From: Myxococcales bacterium
Lineage (GTDB): Bacteria; Myxococcota; B64-G9
Direction of reading: 5' to 3'
Assembly: GCA_027031935.1 (NCBI GenBank)
Contig: JALVPF010000318.1
Coordinates: 1-34,489, forward strand
DNA length: 34,489 nt
The notes under the pieces are model-generated. The model saw nothing but the letters and a program-made list of their open reading frames with translations, was not told the DNA's origin and did not search any database. A program made the translations under genes and the position numbers. Positions 1 through 8,319 of this stretch are shown here, in pieces. Each line of letters opens with the position of its first letter. Position 1 is the first letter of the stretch.

Positions 1-651
1 GGACGTGACATCGTAAGGGGCCCCAAGGTGTTTTTGTTCGATGAGCCCCTTTCAAACCTGGACGCAAAGCTGAGGGTTCAGATGAGGGCCGAGATCGCCA
101 AGCTGCACCGACGGATAAAAAAGACCATAATATACGTGACTCATGATCAGGTCGAGGCCATGACACTGGCGGATCGCATCGTGATCCTCGAAGGTGGAAA
201 AATTCAGCAGGTGGGAACTCCTCTGGATACTTACGAGCATCCGCGCAACCGCTTCGTGGCCGGGTTTATCGGCAGTCCCTCCATGAATTTTTTACACTGC
301 GAGCTGATCCCTGGCCCGGCTCTGAAGGGGGAAGGCTTTTTGCTCGACCTGCCCGAAGTGCACCATGGTGCAGTGAAAGGCCGGGAAGGTAATGTAACAC
401 TTGGCCTTCGACCCAATCACTTCAGAATCGTCAGCGATAAGGGTGATGCCAAAGCTGCCCTCAGCGCCGAGGTGGAGGTCGTCGAACCCATGGGGTCCGA
501 GACCATACTTTATGCGAGGCTTGGGGGAACCCTGATGAATATTAGAGAGGAGTCAGCTACGACACTGGCGGTGGGAGATCCCGTGTCTCTAGTGCCCTTG
601 TTGGAGCATGCTCATCTTTTTGATGCAGAGACGGGAGAGGCGATATTCTGA
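1..651 (+). CDS. malK: Sugar ABC transporter ATPase, MalK/UgpC type (5' truncated)
   Basis: This is the C-terminal part of a cytoplasmic ATPase that powers sugar import. The frame is open from base 1, so the true start lies outside the window; the track's ATG at 28 is internal. Visible are the Walker B and D-loop stretch (VFLFDEPLSNLDAKLR), the H-loop (IYVTHDQVEAMTLADR), and a C-terminal extension of about 130 residues with the LGLRPNHF motif of the TOBE/regulatory domain found in MalK, MsmK and UgpC. Walker A and the signature motif are missing because of the window edge. The stop codon overlaps the next start by one base (TGATG), so it is translationally coupled to the binding-protein/permease fusion and belongs to the same operon. 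The exact sugar cannot be read from this fragment; the MalE/F/G-like partners suggest maltose, maltodextrin or a similar oligosaccharide. Confidence 0.93.
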   Translation, partial: GRDIVRGPKVFLFDEPLSNLDAKLRVQMRAEIAKLHRRIKKTIIYVTHDQVEAMTLADRIVILEGGKIQQVGTPLDTYEHPRNRFVAGFIGSPSMNFLHCELIPGPALKGEGFLLDLPEVHHGAVKGREGNVTLGLRPNHFRIVSDKGDAKAALSAEVEVVEPMGSETILYARLGGTLMNIREESATTLAVGDPVSLVPLLEHAHLFDAETGEAIF

Positions 652-2900
652 TGACAGGAAAGCGACGGTGCATATCCCGCATCAGGTGGGCCATTTTTGG
701 GGTTTTGTTTTTATGCAGCGGATTGTCCAATGCAGCACCGCAGAAGGTCACCCTGTGGCACTCCTATAGAGGAAAAGAACGTGCAGCGCTGGAGCAGACC
801 GTCGCTGATTTGAACTCCAGCCATGCAGACTTTCAGATTGAACTCACTTTTCTGCCATACAGCGCATACCTGAACAAGATCAACGCAAGTGTTCCAAGGG
901 GTAATGGCCCTGATTTGTTTATCGCAGCTCACGATCGCATTGGAGGGTGGGCCGATTCCGGGATCATCTCTCCCGTAGAGGGCCTTTTACCTGAAAAGAC
1001 CAGGGAGAGATTTTTTTCAAAGACCATAGAGCCTTTGGTCTATAAACGAAAACTATACGGGCTACCCACCGCCTTCAAATCCACTGCTCTTTTTTACAAC
1101 AGGGCGATGATCAAGCAAGCGCCAGTGGACACGGACCAGATGTTGACCCTGGCGCGAAAGTGGACCTCCGGCGGAGATGATAGTCAGGCAAGCTATGGTC
1201 TTGTATGGAACCATTCGGACCCCTACATCCATGCTTGCTGGCTGTTTGGATTCAAGGGCCAGATTTTCGACTCCCACGGCGAGCTTCACCTGGATTCCAA
1301 AGGCAATATCAAGTCGGTGGAATTTGTTCGCAAGCTGGTAGCCTCTGGCTTCCTGCCAAAGGACGTGGATCCGGTCAAGGTAACCACCCTGTTCAACTCG
1401 GGGCGTGCGGCAATGGTCATAAACGGGCCATGGTTCAGAGCGGAGATTTCAAAAGACATAGACTATGGAGTTGCCTTGCTTCCCCAGGTCAGCTCCAGCG
1501 GTATCAGAGCCAGGCCCTTCGTGGGAACGGAGGCTGTCTTGTTGTCCGCAAAAGCTCATGATGCCGGGATGGCTGTCAGGGTGATGGATTTGCTTACCTC
1601 TGACGAGGCGGCTGGCGTGAGGATGCGCAAGGGACTGCAGCCAGTGGCCAATGTCTCTCTCTATGGCCAGCAGAAGGATGCAGCGGATCCTGCGTTGGGC
1701 ATATTTCGGCAACAGTTGAAATATGCGGTCCCCATGAGTTCGAGTCCCGAGATGTCCCTGGTGTGGGAACCCTTGAAGATGGCGCTGGACGAAGCTATCG
1801 CGGGCAGGGCTTCTGCCGCACAGGCATTGGGTGAAGCACAGCGAAAGGCATCACTCAGGATAAAGCAGTACAGACAAGGCGCAAACCTCAAGGCGGATAC
1901 CGGTGGACAGGAGCAGTTGCTGCAAGCGGTGTTCTGGGGTGTCACCGGTGCAGTGCTGGTCATGTTGATATTCGTGGCTGTGTTTTTCAAGCGCTTCAAG
2001 TCCATGCTCAAGGAGGCCTGGAGACAGCGAACGGCATATGGATACATAGGGCCTGCCATGTTGGCCATTGGGCTGCTGGTGTTCGTTCCTTTTGTCGTGG
2101 GCCTCGGCCTGGGTTTTTTTCGATACTACCAGGGTGAGTATTTTTATGTGGGGGGACAGAATTTCGTGGATATTCTTTCCTCCCGCGAATACTCCATCAC
2201 GGATTCTTTCAGCTTTTATTACAAGTTATTCATAACCATCTTGTGGACCGGCCTGAACGTGTTCATCCATTTGGCTATAGGATTGGGACTTGCCCTGCTT
2301 CTCAAGGATCCCCTGCTGAAGATGAAGGGCTTGTACCGGGTGTTGTTGATCATTCCCTGGGCCGTGCCCAATTACATAACTGCAATAATCTGGCGAGGGA
2401 TGTTCGATGCTGACGACGGGGTGGTAAACCACCTTCTGGGCATAGAGGGCTTTTCCTGGTGGCAACATACGTCCACTGCCTTTATTGCCAATCTGGTGGC
2501 AAACTGCTGGCTTGGCTTTCCTTTCATGATGGTCATCAGTCTCGGCGCGCTTCAGTCAATCCCCAAAGAACTCTACGACGCTGCTGATGTGGATGGCGCT
2601 ACGGGGTGGCAGAAGTTCCGGCGAATAACCCTGCCCTTGCTCAAACCAGCCCTGTTTCCGGCGATTATCCTGGGGTCCATCTGGACCTTCAACATGTTCA
2701 ATATCATCTACCTGGTCAGCCGTGGCGCTCCGAACGGCGGGACCGATATTCTGGTCATAGAGGCTTTCAGGTGGGCTTTTGAAAGGGGGGACAGGTACGG
2801 TTATGCGGCAGCATATTCCACTCTGATCTTTGTGATTCTCTTTCTGTACACAATCGTTACAAACAGAATTTCAAAGGCTACGGAAGGGGCGTTTGACTGA
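651..2900 (+). CDS. Fused sugar-binding protein and MalF-type ABC permease
   Basis: This 749-residue protein joins two transporter parts that are usually separate. Residues 1-29 look like a signal peptide or signal anchor (hydrophobic core, ending LSNAA). Residues 30-410 resemble a MalE-type family 1 solute-binding protein (VTLWHSYRG, GPDLFIAAHDRIG, MVINGPWF). Residues about 423-447 form a membrane segment. From about 464 to the end is a MalF-like permease with several membrane segments and the EAA coupling loop (IPKELYDAADVDGATGWQKF, about 638-657) that contacts the ATPase. The binding protein is therefore tethered to its permease. It overlaps the ATPase gene and malG by one base each (TGATG), so the order is K, E-F, G. 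A maltose or maltodextrin substrate is likely from similarity to MalE/MalF but is not proven by the sequence. Confidence 0.9.
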   Translation: MTGKRRCISRIRWAIFGVLFLCSGLSNAAPQKVTLWHSYRGKERAALEQTVADLNSSHADFQIELTFLPYSAYLNKINASVPRGNGPDLFIAAHDRIGGWADSGIISPVEGLLPEKTRERFFSKTIEPLVYKRKLYGLPTAFKSTALFYNRAMIKQAPVDTDQMLTLARKWTSGGDDSQASYGLVWNHSDPYIHACWLFGFKGQIFDSHGELHLDSKGNIKSVEFVRKLVASGFLPKDVDPVKVTTLFNSGRAAMVINGPWFRAEISKDIDYGVALLPQVSSSGIRARPFVGTEAVLLSAKAHDAGMAVRVMDLLTSDEAAGVRMRKGLQPVANVSLYGQQKDAADPALGIFRQQLKYAVPMSSSPEMSLVWEPLKMALDEAIAGRASAAQALGEAQRKASLRIKQYRQGANLKADTGGQEQLLQAVFWGVTGAVLVMLIFVAVFFKRFKSMLKEAWRQRTAYGYIGPAMLAIGLLVFVPFVVGLGLGFFRYYQGEYFYVGGQNFVDILSSREYSITDSFSFYYKLFITILWTGLNVFIHLAIGLGLALLLKDPLLKMKGLYRVLLIIPWAVPNYITAIIWRGMFDADDGVVNHLLGIEGFSWWQHTSTAFIANLVANCWLGFPFMMVISLGALQSIPKELYDAADVDGATGWQKFRRITLPLLKPALFPAIILGSIWTFNMFNIIYLVSRGAPNGGTDILVIEAFRWAFERGDRYGYAAAYSTLIFVILFLYTIVTNRISKATEGAFD

Positions 2901-4102
2901 TGGCCATCAGGGGATCAAAATCCAGAGCAAGAATGATAGCCAAGCACCTGTTTCTCATCATCTTCTGCATATCCATTCTTTTTCCCGTGGCAAAGGTGTT
3001 TCAGATCGCCCTTCAGGATCGGCAAAGCTTTGACACCTCTTTGCTCCCTGTCCCTAATCCTGATTTGTTCACCTTTGACAATTTCAAGTACGTAGTGACC
3101 CGCTCCAAGAAGAAGGGCTTGGGACCTGAACTGAACGAACAGGAGGTGGGTCGGCTGGCCTCCTTGCTCTCTGGCATCAAAAAGCCTGTCCATGATGTGC
3201 CTTCTGATGACTCCCCCGGTTCCATGAACACATGGTCCCCTAAGCCTGCCTTGTTGGCTCCTTTGAAAGAAAAGCGCTGCCTGTCTTGTCACTATTTGGG
3301 GTCTTTGGGTCGCAAGGATGGCCTGGGTGGTGATCTGGCATGGGCCTCCGGTCGCTCCCGCGGGATGTTGGCAAGATGGCTTTCAACTCCTACACCCGCT
3401 TTAGCTCGCGAACTGGGCATCAGCGATAATCCCACGGGCTTGATGAGCACGGAAAATGTGTGGCTGTTCGGGCACCAACTCTTCAATTCCGTCATAGTAT
3501 CTTTGGTGACCACCTTGCTCGGAGTGTTCCTCGCCTGCACCGCGGCTTATGCTTTCAGCCGCTTTCGCTTTCCAGGGCGCAGGGCTGGCTTGTTGAGCTT
3601 TTTGGTCATACAGATGTTTCCTGGAACCATGATGATGATTCCACTGTACCTGCTCATCGACAAGCTGGGCTTGCTCGATCAGCTTCTGGGCCTCATCCTC
3701 GTGTATTCCACGACCTCGGTGCCCTTTTGCGTATGGACCCTGAAGGGATACTTCGATACCATCCCCAGGGAACTGGAGGAATCGGCCATAGTGGATGGCG
3801 CCAGCAGGTTCAGGATATTCTGGTCCATAATCATACCCCTGGCCAGACCGGCCATTGCAGTGACAGCCTTGTTCTCCTTCATGACGGCATGGAACGAGTT
3901 TATTCTTGCCGCCACTTTCATGAACGATGAGACCGCCACAACGCTGCCCGTGATGTTGAATGGCTTTGTGTCAGAGACCAACGTGGAATGGGGCCACTTC
4001 GCTGCGGGGGCCATAATCGTATCCATTCCTGTGGTCGCGCTGTTTTTTGCCCTTCAACGTCACCTGGTGGGTGGACTTACTGCAGGTGGCGTAAAAGGTT
4101 AG
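2900..4102 (+). CDS. malG: MalG-type sugar ABC permease with cytochrome c-like insertion
   Basis: This 400-residue permease is longer than the roughly 280-300 residues usual for MalG. Membrane segment 1 is at about residues 15-38. The canonical permease resumes at about 190 (NSVIVSLVTTLLGVF) and includes the EAA loop (IPRELEESAIVDGASRFRIF) and the usual C-terminal end. Between them, about residues 68-188, is an insertion. It starts with a helix-like stretch (LNEQEVGRLASLLSGIKKP) resembling the last helix of class I cytochromes c. A CxxCH heme-attachment motif follows (C127, C130, H131), then a Gly-rich stretch, a Trp-Leu segment and a Met at 182 that could be an axial ligand. In MalG topology the loop after segment 1 is periplasmic, which is where cytochrome c maturation takes place. 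The start overlaps the upstream stop by one base. The permease call is secure; the heme call is inference. Confidence 0.9.
   Translation: MAIRGSKSRARMIAKHLFLIIFCISILFPVAKVFQIALQDRQSFDTSLLPVPNPDLFTFDNFKYVVTRSKKKGLGPELNEQEVGRLASLLSGIKKPVHDVPSDDSPGSMNTWSPKPALLAPLKEKRCLSCHYLGSLGRKDGLGGDLAWASGRSRGMLARWLSTPTPALARELGISDNPTGLMSTENVWLFGHQLFNSVIVSLVTTLLGVFLACTAAYAFSRFRFPGRRAGLLSFLVIQMFPGTMMMIPLYLLIDKLGLLDQLLGLILVYSTTSVPFCVWTLKGYFDTIPRELEESAIVDGASRFRIFWSIIIPLARPAIAVTALFSFMTAWNEFILAATFMNDETATTLPVMLNGFVSETNVEWGHFAAGAIIVSIPVVALFFALQRHLVGGLTAGGVKG
3278..3292 (+). other. CxxCH heme-c attachment motif inside malG
   Basis: The codons tgc-ctg-tct-tgt-cac encode CLSCH at residues 127-131 of the MalG-like permease. 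It is the only CxxCH in the protein and lies in the inserted segment predicted to face the periplasm. A single motif can occur by chance; the cytochrome-like surroundings raise its likelihood. Confidence 0.6.
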
Positions 4103-4126
4103 CATGAGCTTTCGGGAGGAACATTC

Positions 4127-5467
4127 ATGAGAAATCCTTTTGGATTGGATAGACCGGATATACTGGATCTGGCACCACCTCAGCCCAGAAACGTGGACGA
4201 GACCGGATTGACCCTGGGTTTTTTAACAGACTTGTCCATCAAGTTTCTGTATTACGCCGGGGTGATGTCCGGGGTGCAGATAGCGGATGAGCTGGGCTTA
4301 CCATTTACAGGGGTGGTTGAGGAGGTAATTCATTTTATAGCAGAGGAACGTCTGGTGGAGATGAAGGGAGGAAAGGGCTTTGGAAGAGCATCTTTTTCCT
4401 ACACCTTGACCGAGAGAGGTAGAGAGGTCGCCAGGGAGGCGGTTCGTCGTTCATCTTACACCGGAAAGGCTCCAGTTCCCCTGGAGCAGTATTCTTCACT
4501 GATTCGTTTGCAGATGCAGGACATACCATTTATCACCAAGGATGATCTGATTCGGCATTTCAAGGGGCTCGTGTTACCAGACGATTTTTTCGAACGTATC
4601 GGTCCGGCTGTAAATTCCAGTCGTTCGCTTTTCTTGTATGGTCCCCCGGGAAACGGCAAGACCACCGTGGCTGAGATGATTGCCGATTTGCTTGCAGGCG
4701 AGGTGTTCGTGCCCCATGCAATCGAGATAGACAGTCAGGTCATCAAGGTCTTCGATCCCCTCAACCATAAACCCATAGACCTGGATCGCAGGGTGCAACC
4801 ACCTCCCATGCGTGGAATCAAGACACCGGTCAAGAGAAAGGCGGGACCTGAGTTCGACAGGCGTTGGATGTTGTCCAAGAGACCATCGGTCATGGTGGGC
4901 GGCGAACTGACCCTGGAGACTCTGGACCTGATTTACAACCCGAATACACAGTTTTACGAGGCTCCTTTTCAGATCAAGGCAAACGGTGGCATGTTGCTCA
5001 TCGATGACTTTGGCCGCCAGAGAGTCCACCCTACGGATCTGTTGAATCGGTGGATCGTTCCCTTGGAAAAGCATATCGATTTTCTCACCCTGCATACAGG
5101 GAAGAAGTTCGAGATTCCTTTTGACCAGTTGATCATTTTCGCCACCAACCTGGACCCGAAGGAACTGGTGGACGAGGCTTTTCTCAGGCGAATCAAATAT
5201 AAGATCGAGGTTACCAACCCGACCGAAAGGGAGTACAAGGAAATTTTTAAGGGAGCATGTGTAGCAAAGGGGATCAGGTATTCTGAGGACGCACTGAGAT
5301 ATATTTTTGATACCTATTACAGAAAGAACGACATGGAAATGCGCTCGTGTCATCCAAGAGACATCATATCCCTGCTTGGCGATGTTGCCAGATTCCGGTC
5401 GGTAAAAGCCCAGTTGACCAAGGATCTCATAGATCAGGCATGTGAATCTTTCTTTGTAACGATGTAA
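4127..5467 (+). CDS. AAA+ ATPase with N-terminal winged-helix domain
   Basis: This is a 446-residue soluble protein. Residues about 28-110 look like a winged-helix module (GVQIADELGLPFTGVVEEVI, then LTERGREVAREA). The AAA+ core follows: Walker A GPPGNGKT (172-179), Walker B MLLIDD (289-294), a sensor-1 Asn in FATNLD (341), an arginine-finger candidate FLRRI (352-356) and a sensor-2-like HPRD (409-412). About 110 residues separate Walker A from Walker B, more than in compact AAA+ proteins, and include a basic Pro-rich stretch (PPPMRGIKTPVKRK). A strong ribosome site (gggagga) lies just before the ATG. It follows malG by 24 bases on the same strand, but no functional link to sugar transport is evident. 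I cannot assign a cellular role; a remodelling or MoxR-like chaperone activity is possible. Confidence 0.85.
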   Translation: MRNPFGLDRPDILDLAPPQPRNVDETGLTLGFLTDLSIKFLYYAGVMSGVQIADELGLPFTGVVEEVIHFIAEERLVEMKGGKGFGRASFSYTLTERGREVAREAVRRSSYTGKAPVPLEQYSSLIRLQMQDIPFITKDDLIRHFKGLVLPDDFFERIGPAVNSSRSLFLYGPPGNGKTTVAEMIADLLAGEVFVPHAIEIDSQVIKVFDPLNHKPIDLDRRVQPPPMRGIKTPVKRKAGPEFDRRWMLSKRPSVMVGGELTLETLDLIYNPNTQFYEAPFQIKANGGMLLIDDFGRQRVHPTDLLNRWIVPLEKHIDFLTLHTGKKFEIPFDQLIIFATNLDPKELVDEAFLRRIKYKIEVTNPTEREYKEIFKGACVAKGIRYSEDALRYIFDTYYRKNDMEMRSCHPRDIISLLGDVARFRSVKAQLTKDLIDQACESFFVTM

Positions 5468-5492
5468 CTCTCTGTTTGTTCAGAGTTTTTTT
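5466..5492 (+). terminator. Possible intrinsic terminator after the AAA+ gene
   Basis: A short stem (CTCTG/CAGAG with a TTTGTT loop, extendable by AA/TT across a two-base bulge) is followed by seven T residues, starting at the stop codon of the AAA+ gene. The stem is short, so termination may be partial. Confidence 0.45.
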
Positions 5493-5590
5493 GCGATAAT
5501 TTGACTTTTGCCCATATTTATGTTAGGCCTCGGCAGCTTTTGTGGTGGCTTTTTGTGTGTTCTTTGTAGTGCCAGAGTGAAACGAGGGAG

Positions 5591-6337
5591 TTGGTGGTGC
5601 GTACAGTCTACTTTGACATTGATGACAAGACCGAAGACCTTAAACGCAATCTTAAAAAAAACAAGGATTTGGCAAAGGACTTCGACGAGAGGTTCGAGGT
5701 CTCATGGATTTTTCATGAGAACGCATTGGAAGGTACGGTCCTGGATGTTTTCGATCTCAAGGCAGCCCTTGATCATGTGGCCTCCAATGACGGTGTCCTC
5801 ATTCCAGTGTATCAACGCATTAGGAATCATAAAAACGCAATCGATAAAATCAAGCAGACCGCCGTCGATTCCAATCGAGCCCCAACTCTGTCCCTGATCA
5901 AGAACCTGCACCAGATTCTTTCTTTTGGCCTGTCAAATCAGGGTGCTGGCGTATATCGCAAGGATATTCCCATTCACAGGACTTATTTCCACGAAATATC
6001 GTCACCTAGCAAGATAGCCACCGAGATGGACAAGTTGCTTAAAAAGATAAAGTCCGCAGCTTTCCGACAGCATCATCCCATCCTTCAGGCAGCAGAGGTC
6101 CATTACGAGTTCATGAACATCTTTCCCTTTGATTCAGATTCCGGAAAGGTAGCTCGCTTGCTCATGAACCTGTTTGTCATACGAGCCGGGTACATGCCCG
6201 TGATCATTCCTCACGTGGAACGTCAGCGATATTATGATGCGCTGCGATTGGGATCTTCGGATGTGCACTCTCTTATAGTCGATTGTCTCCAGCATCAACT
6301 GGATCAATCACTGAAATACTTCCAGGAGTTGGAATAA
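5591..6337 (+). CDS. Fic-fold protein with degenerate active site
   Basis: This 248-residue protein has the layout of a Fic-domain protein: an N-terminal helix carrying an inhibitory-motif-like ENALEG (43-48), a substrate-flap region, the core helix, and the RLLMNLFVIRAGY stretch that normally follows the active-site loop. Active Fic enzymes carry HPFx[D/E]GNGRxxR and transfer AMP or other nucleotides to target hydroxyls. Here the loop reads FPFDSDSGKVAR (178-189): the catalytic His is Phe, and the acidic, GN and first Arg positions are Ser, Asp-Ser and Lys. Normal AMPylation is therefore unlikely, yet the frame is intact. The TTG at 5591 follows the purine-rich cgagggag; in-frame GTG codons at 5594 and 5597 are equally good starts. 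The gene is 123 bases after the AAA+ gene and converges with the metallopeptidase gene. Confidence 0.82.
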   Translation: MVVRTVYFDIDDKTEDLKRNLKKNKDLAKDFDERFEVSWIFHENALEGTVLDVFDLKAALDHVASNDGVLIPVYQRIRNHKNAIDKIKQTAVDSNRAPTLSLIKNLHQILSFGLSNQGAGVYRKDIPIHRTYFHEISSPSKIATEMDKLLKKIKSAAFRQHHPILQAAEVHYEFMNIFPFDSDSGKVARLLMNLFVIRAGYMPVIIPHVERQRYYDALRLGSSDVHSLIVDCLQHQLDQSLKYFQELE

Positions 6338-6340
6338 CAT

Positions 6341-6361
6341 AGCGCCCGTGCTCAGGGTGCT
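6341..6361. terminator. Hairpin between convergent genes
   Basis: A 7-bp inverted repeat (agcgccc/gggtgct, one G-T wobble) with a 7-base loop lies between the 3' ends of the Fic gene and the metallopeptidase gene. There is no strong T run on either strand, so a terminator role is only suggested by position. Confidence 0.3.
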
Positions 6362-6385
6362 TCAGTGAAATTTTATGAACCTGGA

Positions 6386-8218
6386 TCAAGGTGCTCCTTG
6401 CATGTGTTGCAGGGCTCTCTGGAACATCTTCATAGTGGCTGGATCCAGACCCTGGACCTTGTAGTTGTGAAAGCCCTTCATCTGAGTTGCCTGCTTCATC
6501 AGTTGACCCATGGCCTGGTTCATGTCTGCAAGCCCAATGTCTTCATCACCATGTTTCTGTTCGATCCATCTTTTATAGAGTTTTCTGACAAGCTTGGGCC
6601 TTGCAGATGCTGTGGCAAGGGTATTTACCAGGTCTTTGGGAGTAGCCTGACGAAATGAGTAACGTCTCACATAAATCTTCAATACCTTGAAGAAGTTCTT
6701 ACGTCCCAGTTTCATTCTGAGCTTGTGAAAGAAAAAAGCAGCTTTGCCGTAAATGATGGCAGAGTACTGAAGCTGGTTCTTATAGCTTCCGGTAGGCAGG
6801 TTGGCCGGAGCGTCCGGGCCTCCCATGGCCCGCATCAACTGGTAGGGAACGACCAACTGCGTCTGGAATTGTTCGGTCGCTGCCCTGGAGTCATGTTTTG
6901 CTTCAAAATAAAGCACAGCCGAGTAGTTTGCCAGGGCTTCATCCAGAAATGGATGCAAGTTGGAATCCGAACCCACAAGTCCATTGAACCATTGATGGGC
7001 TATTTCGTGTGCCAGGACAAATTCGTGAGTATGGGTTGAGTTCATTAGCGCCCCAGCCATACCCATTCGTGAATTGGTGGAACGCGCTGTCTCTATTCCC
7101 ATGGCAACCGTTACCATTCCCGGGTACTCGATGCCACCAGCACCACCCAAAAGCGGTGCCTCAACCACGTCCAGTTCAGGGTATGGATAAGGGCTGAAAA
7201 GCCTGGAATAGGTGTCCACCGCGTCGGCTATGATCTTCAGGGTGCTCGTCACACCGGATTCATGTTCCGGTAGATAGATGTAGCGGATGGTAGTTCCAGA
7301 GATTTTCTTTTGGGCAATCTGGTACCGGGTGGAAATCTGCATGGCGAAATTTCTGATGGCAGTACCGATGAAAAAGTATTCTTTTGCAGCCTGTGGTCCT
7401 GAACCCAGGGGATTGCTCCCCACCTGAATTCCTGATGTTGCACAGACAGCTTTTTGAGGAACTGTTACCTTCAGCTGGTAATTTGCTGCCTGAAAGTTGG
7501 ACATGTCCCCCATTCCCGATGGCTCGGTGGTGTCCCACCTGCCATTGCTGCGCGAGGCAAGCACGGGATAGAAATAACCAAGGTTGAAAATGCCGCCGGT
7601 GTGTCCCAGGACTCCATAACCGGAAGGAGCCTGCTTTCCAAATACCTGCTGGATCATGTCGTTGGGAGTTACCACTCCTCCGGGGACCATGGCCTTGCCT
7701 GGAAGAGCAGGGATCTTCAGGCGGTAGTCCATGCGTATCAGGACACGGTGGCCAGCCTGCAATGATTCCGGCAGTACAATGCGATAAACAGTCGGGCTGA
7801 CTTTTTGAATGTTGGACCTGACATTGTTTACCATGCTTTGTTCGATCACCATGTTTGGACCACCACGAACGCAAAGGGATGGTGAGTTGGCCATGGTGCG
7901 AAATACAATGTCCGAGATTGGTTTTTTTGAGACATTCTTGTAATTGATCTGTTCGCTTACTGACGCTTCGGCAGAGAGCATGTCAAGGTCAACTTCTATC
8001 TGGTACAGGGGAAGGTCGCCCAGGTTCCTCAGCCCTGGCCGATATTTTGTGGCTCGGTATTTTTTGGACAAGCCCTGTATGAAGGGTTTGGTGTCGTAAG
8101 GTGACGGCTCGGTGTCCATGACGAGGGAAGGAAGCTTGCTGACCGGAGCCTTTGCTTGCAGAGTAGATGTAAGAAACAGGATGCAGATGAAGAAAGATAG
8201 GAGTGATTTCGTGTTCAA
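6386..8218 (-). CDS. Exported M1-family (gluzincin) metallopeptidase
   Basis: This is a zinc aminopeptidase-like protein. In the numbering of the longer frame (start 8239) the zinc site is HEIAH (411-415) with the third ligand Glu434 in LDEALANYS, which gives the HExxH-x18-E spacing of family M1. GGIEYPG (368-374) matches the exopeptidase GxMEN region in variant form. The N-terminal half is a beta-rich M1 domain. The N terminus carries a signal peptide (LLSFFICILFLTSTLQA), so the enzyme is exported. I prefer the TTG at 8218 because it follows AAAGGGGG at good spacing; the ATG at 8239 has no visible ribosome site. The domain order fits M1, but the variant GxMEN region leaves true aminopeptidase activity open. 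It lies downstream of the DUF4139 gene with a gap of about 100 bases. Confidence 0.88.
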   Translation of the reverse strand: MNTKSLLSFFICILFLTSTLQAKAPVSKLPSLVMDTEPSPYDTKPFIQGLSKKYRATKYRPGLRNLGDLPLYQIEVDLDMLSAEASVSEQINYKNVSKKPISDIVFRTMANSPSLCVRGGPNMVIEQSMVNNVRSNIQKVSPTVYRIVLPESLQAGHRVLIRMDYRLKIPALPGKAMVPGGVVTPNDMIQQVFGKQAPSGYGVLGHTGGIFNLGYFYPVLASRSNGRWDTTEPSGMGDMSNFQAANYQLKVTVPQKAVCATSGIQVGSNPLGSGPQAAKEYFFIGTAIRNFAMQISTRYQIAQKKISGTTIRYIYLPEHESGVTSTLKIIADAVDTYSRLFSPYPYPELDVVEAPLLGGAGGIEYPGMVTVAMGIETARSTNSRMGMAGALMNSTHTHEFVLAHEIAHQWFNGLVGSDSNLHPFLDEALANYSAVLYFEAKHDSRAATEQFQTQLVVPYQLMRAMGGPDAPANLPTGSYKNQLQYSAIIYGKAAFFFHKLRMKLGRKNFFKVLKIYVRRYSFRQATPKDLVNTLATASARPKLVRKLYKRWIEQKHGDEDIGLADMNQAMGQLMKQATQMKGFHNYKVQGLDPATMKMFQRALQHMQGAP

Positions 8219-8319
8219 GGTACCCCCTTTGCTGACCATGTAGATAGATTATTATTCAGGCTGGTACAATTACAATCGGTAGATCGGCCGCAAGGTTTTG
8301 GGCATCCATGTGCTTGGTT

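Noticed and set aside
4574-5353. 259-residue minus-strand ORF
   Set aside because: It is antisense to the AAA+ gene, where Walker A and B are clearly encoded on the plus strand.
5508-5897. 129-residue plus-strand ORF ahead of the Fic gene
   Set aside because: It overlaps the Fic frame for most of its length, and its translation is Ser/Arg/Trp-rich without a domain.
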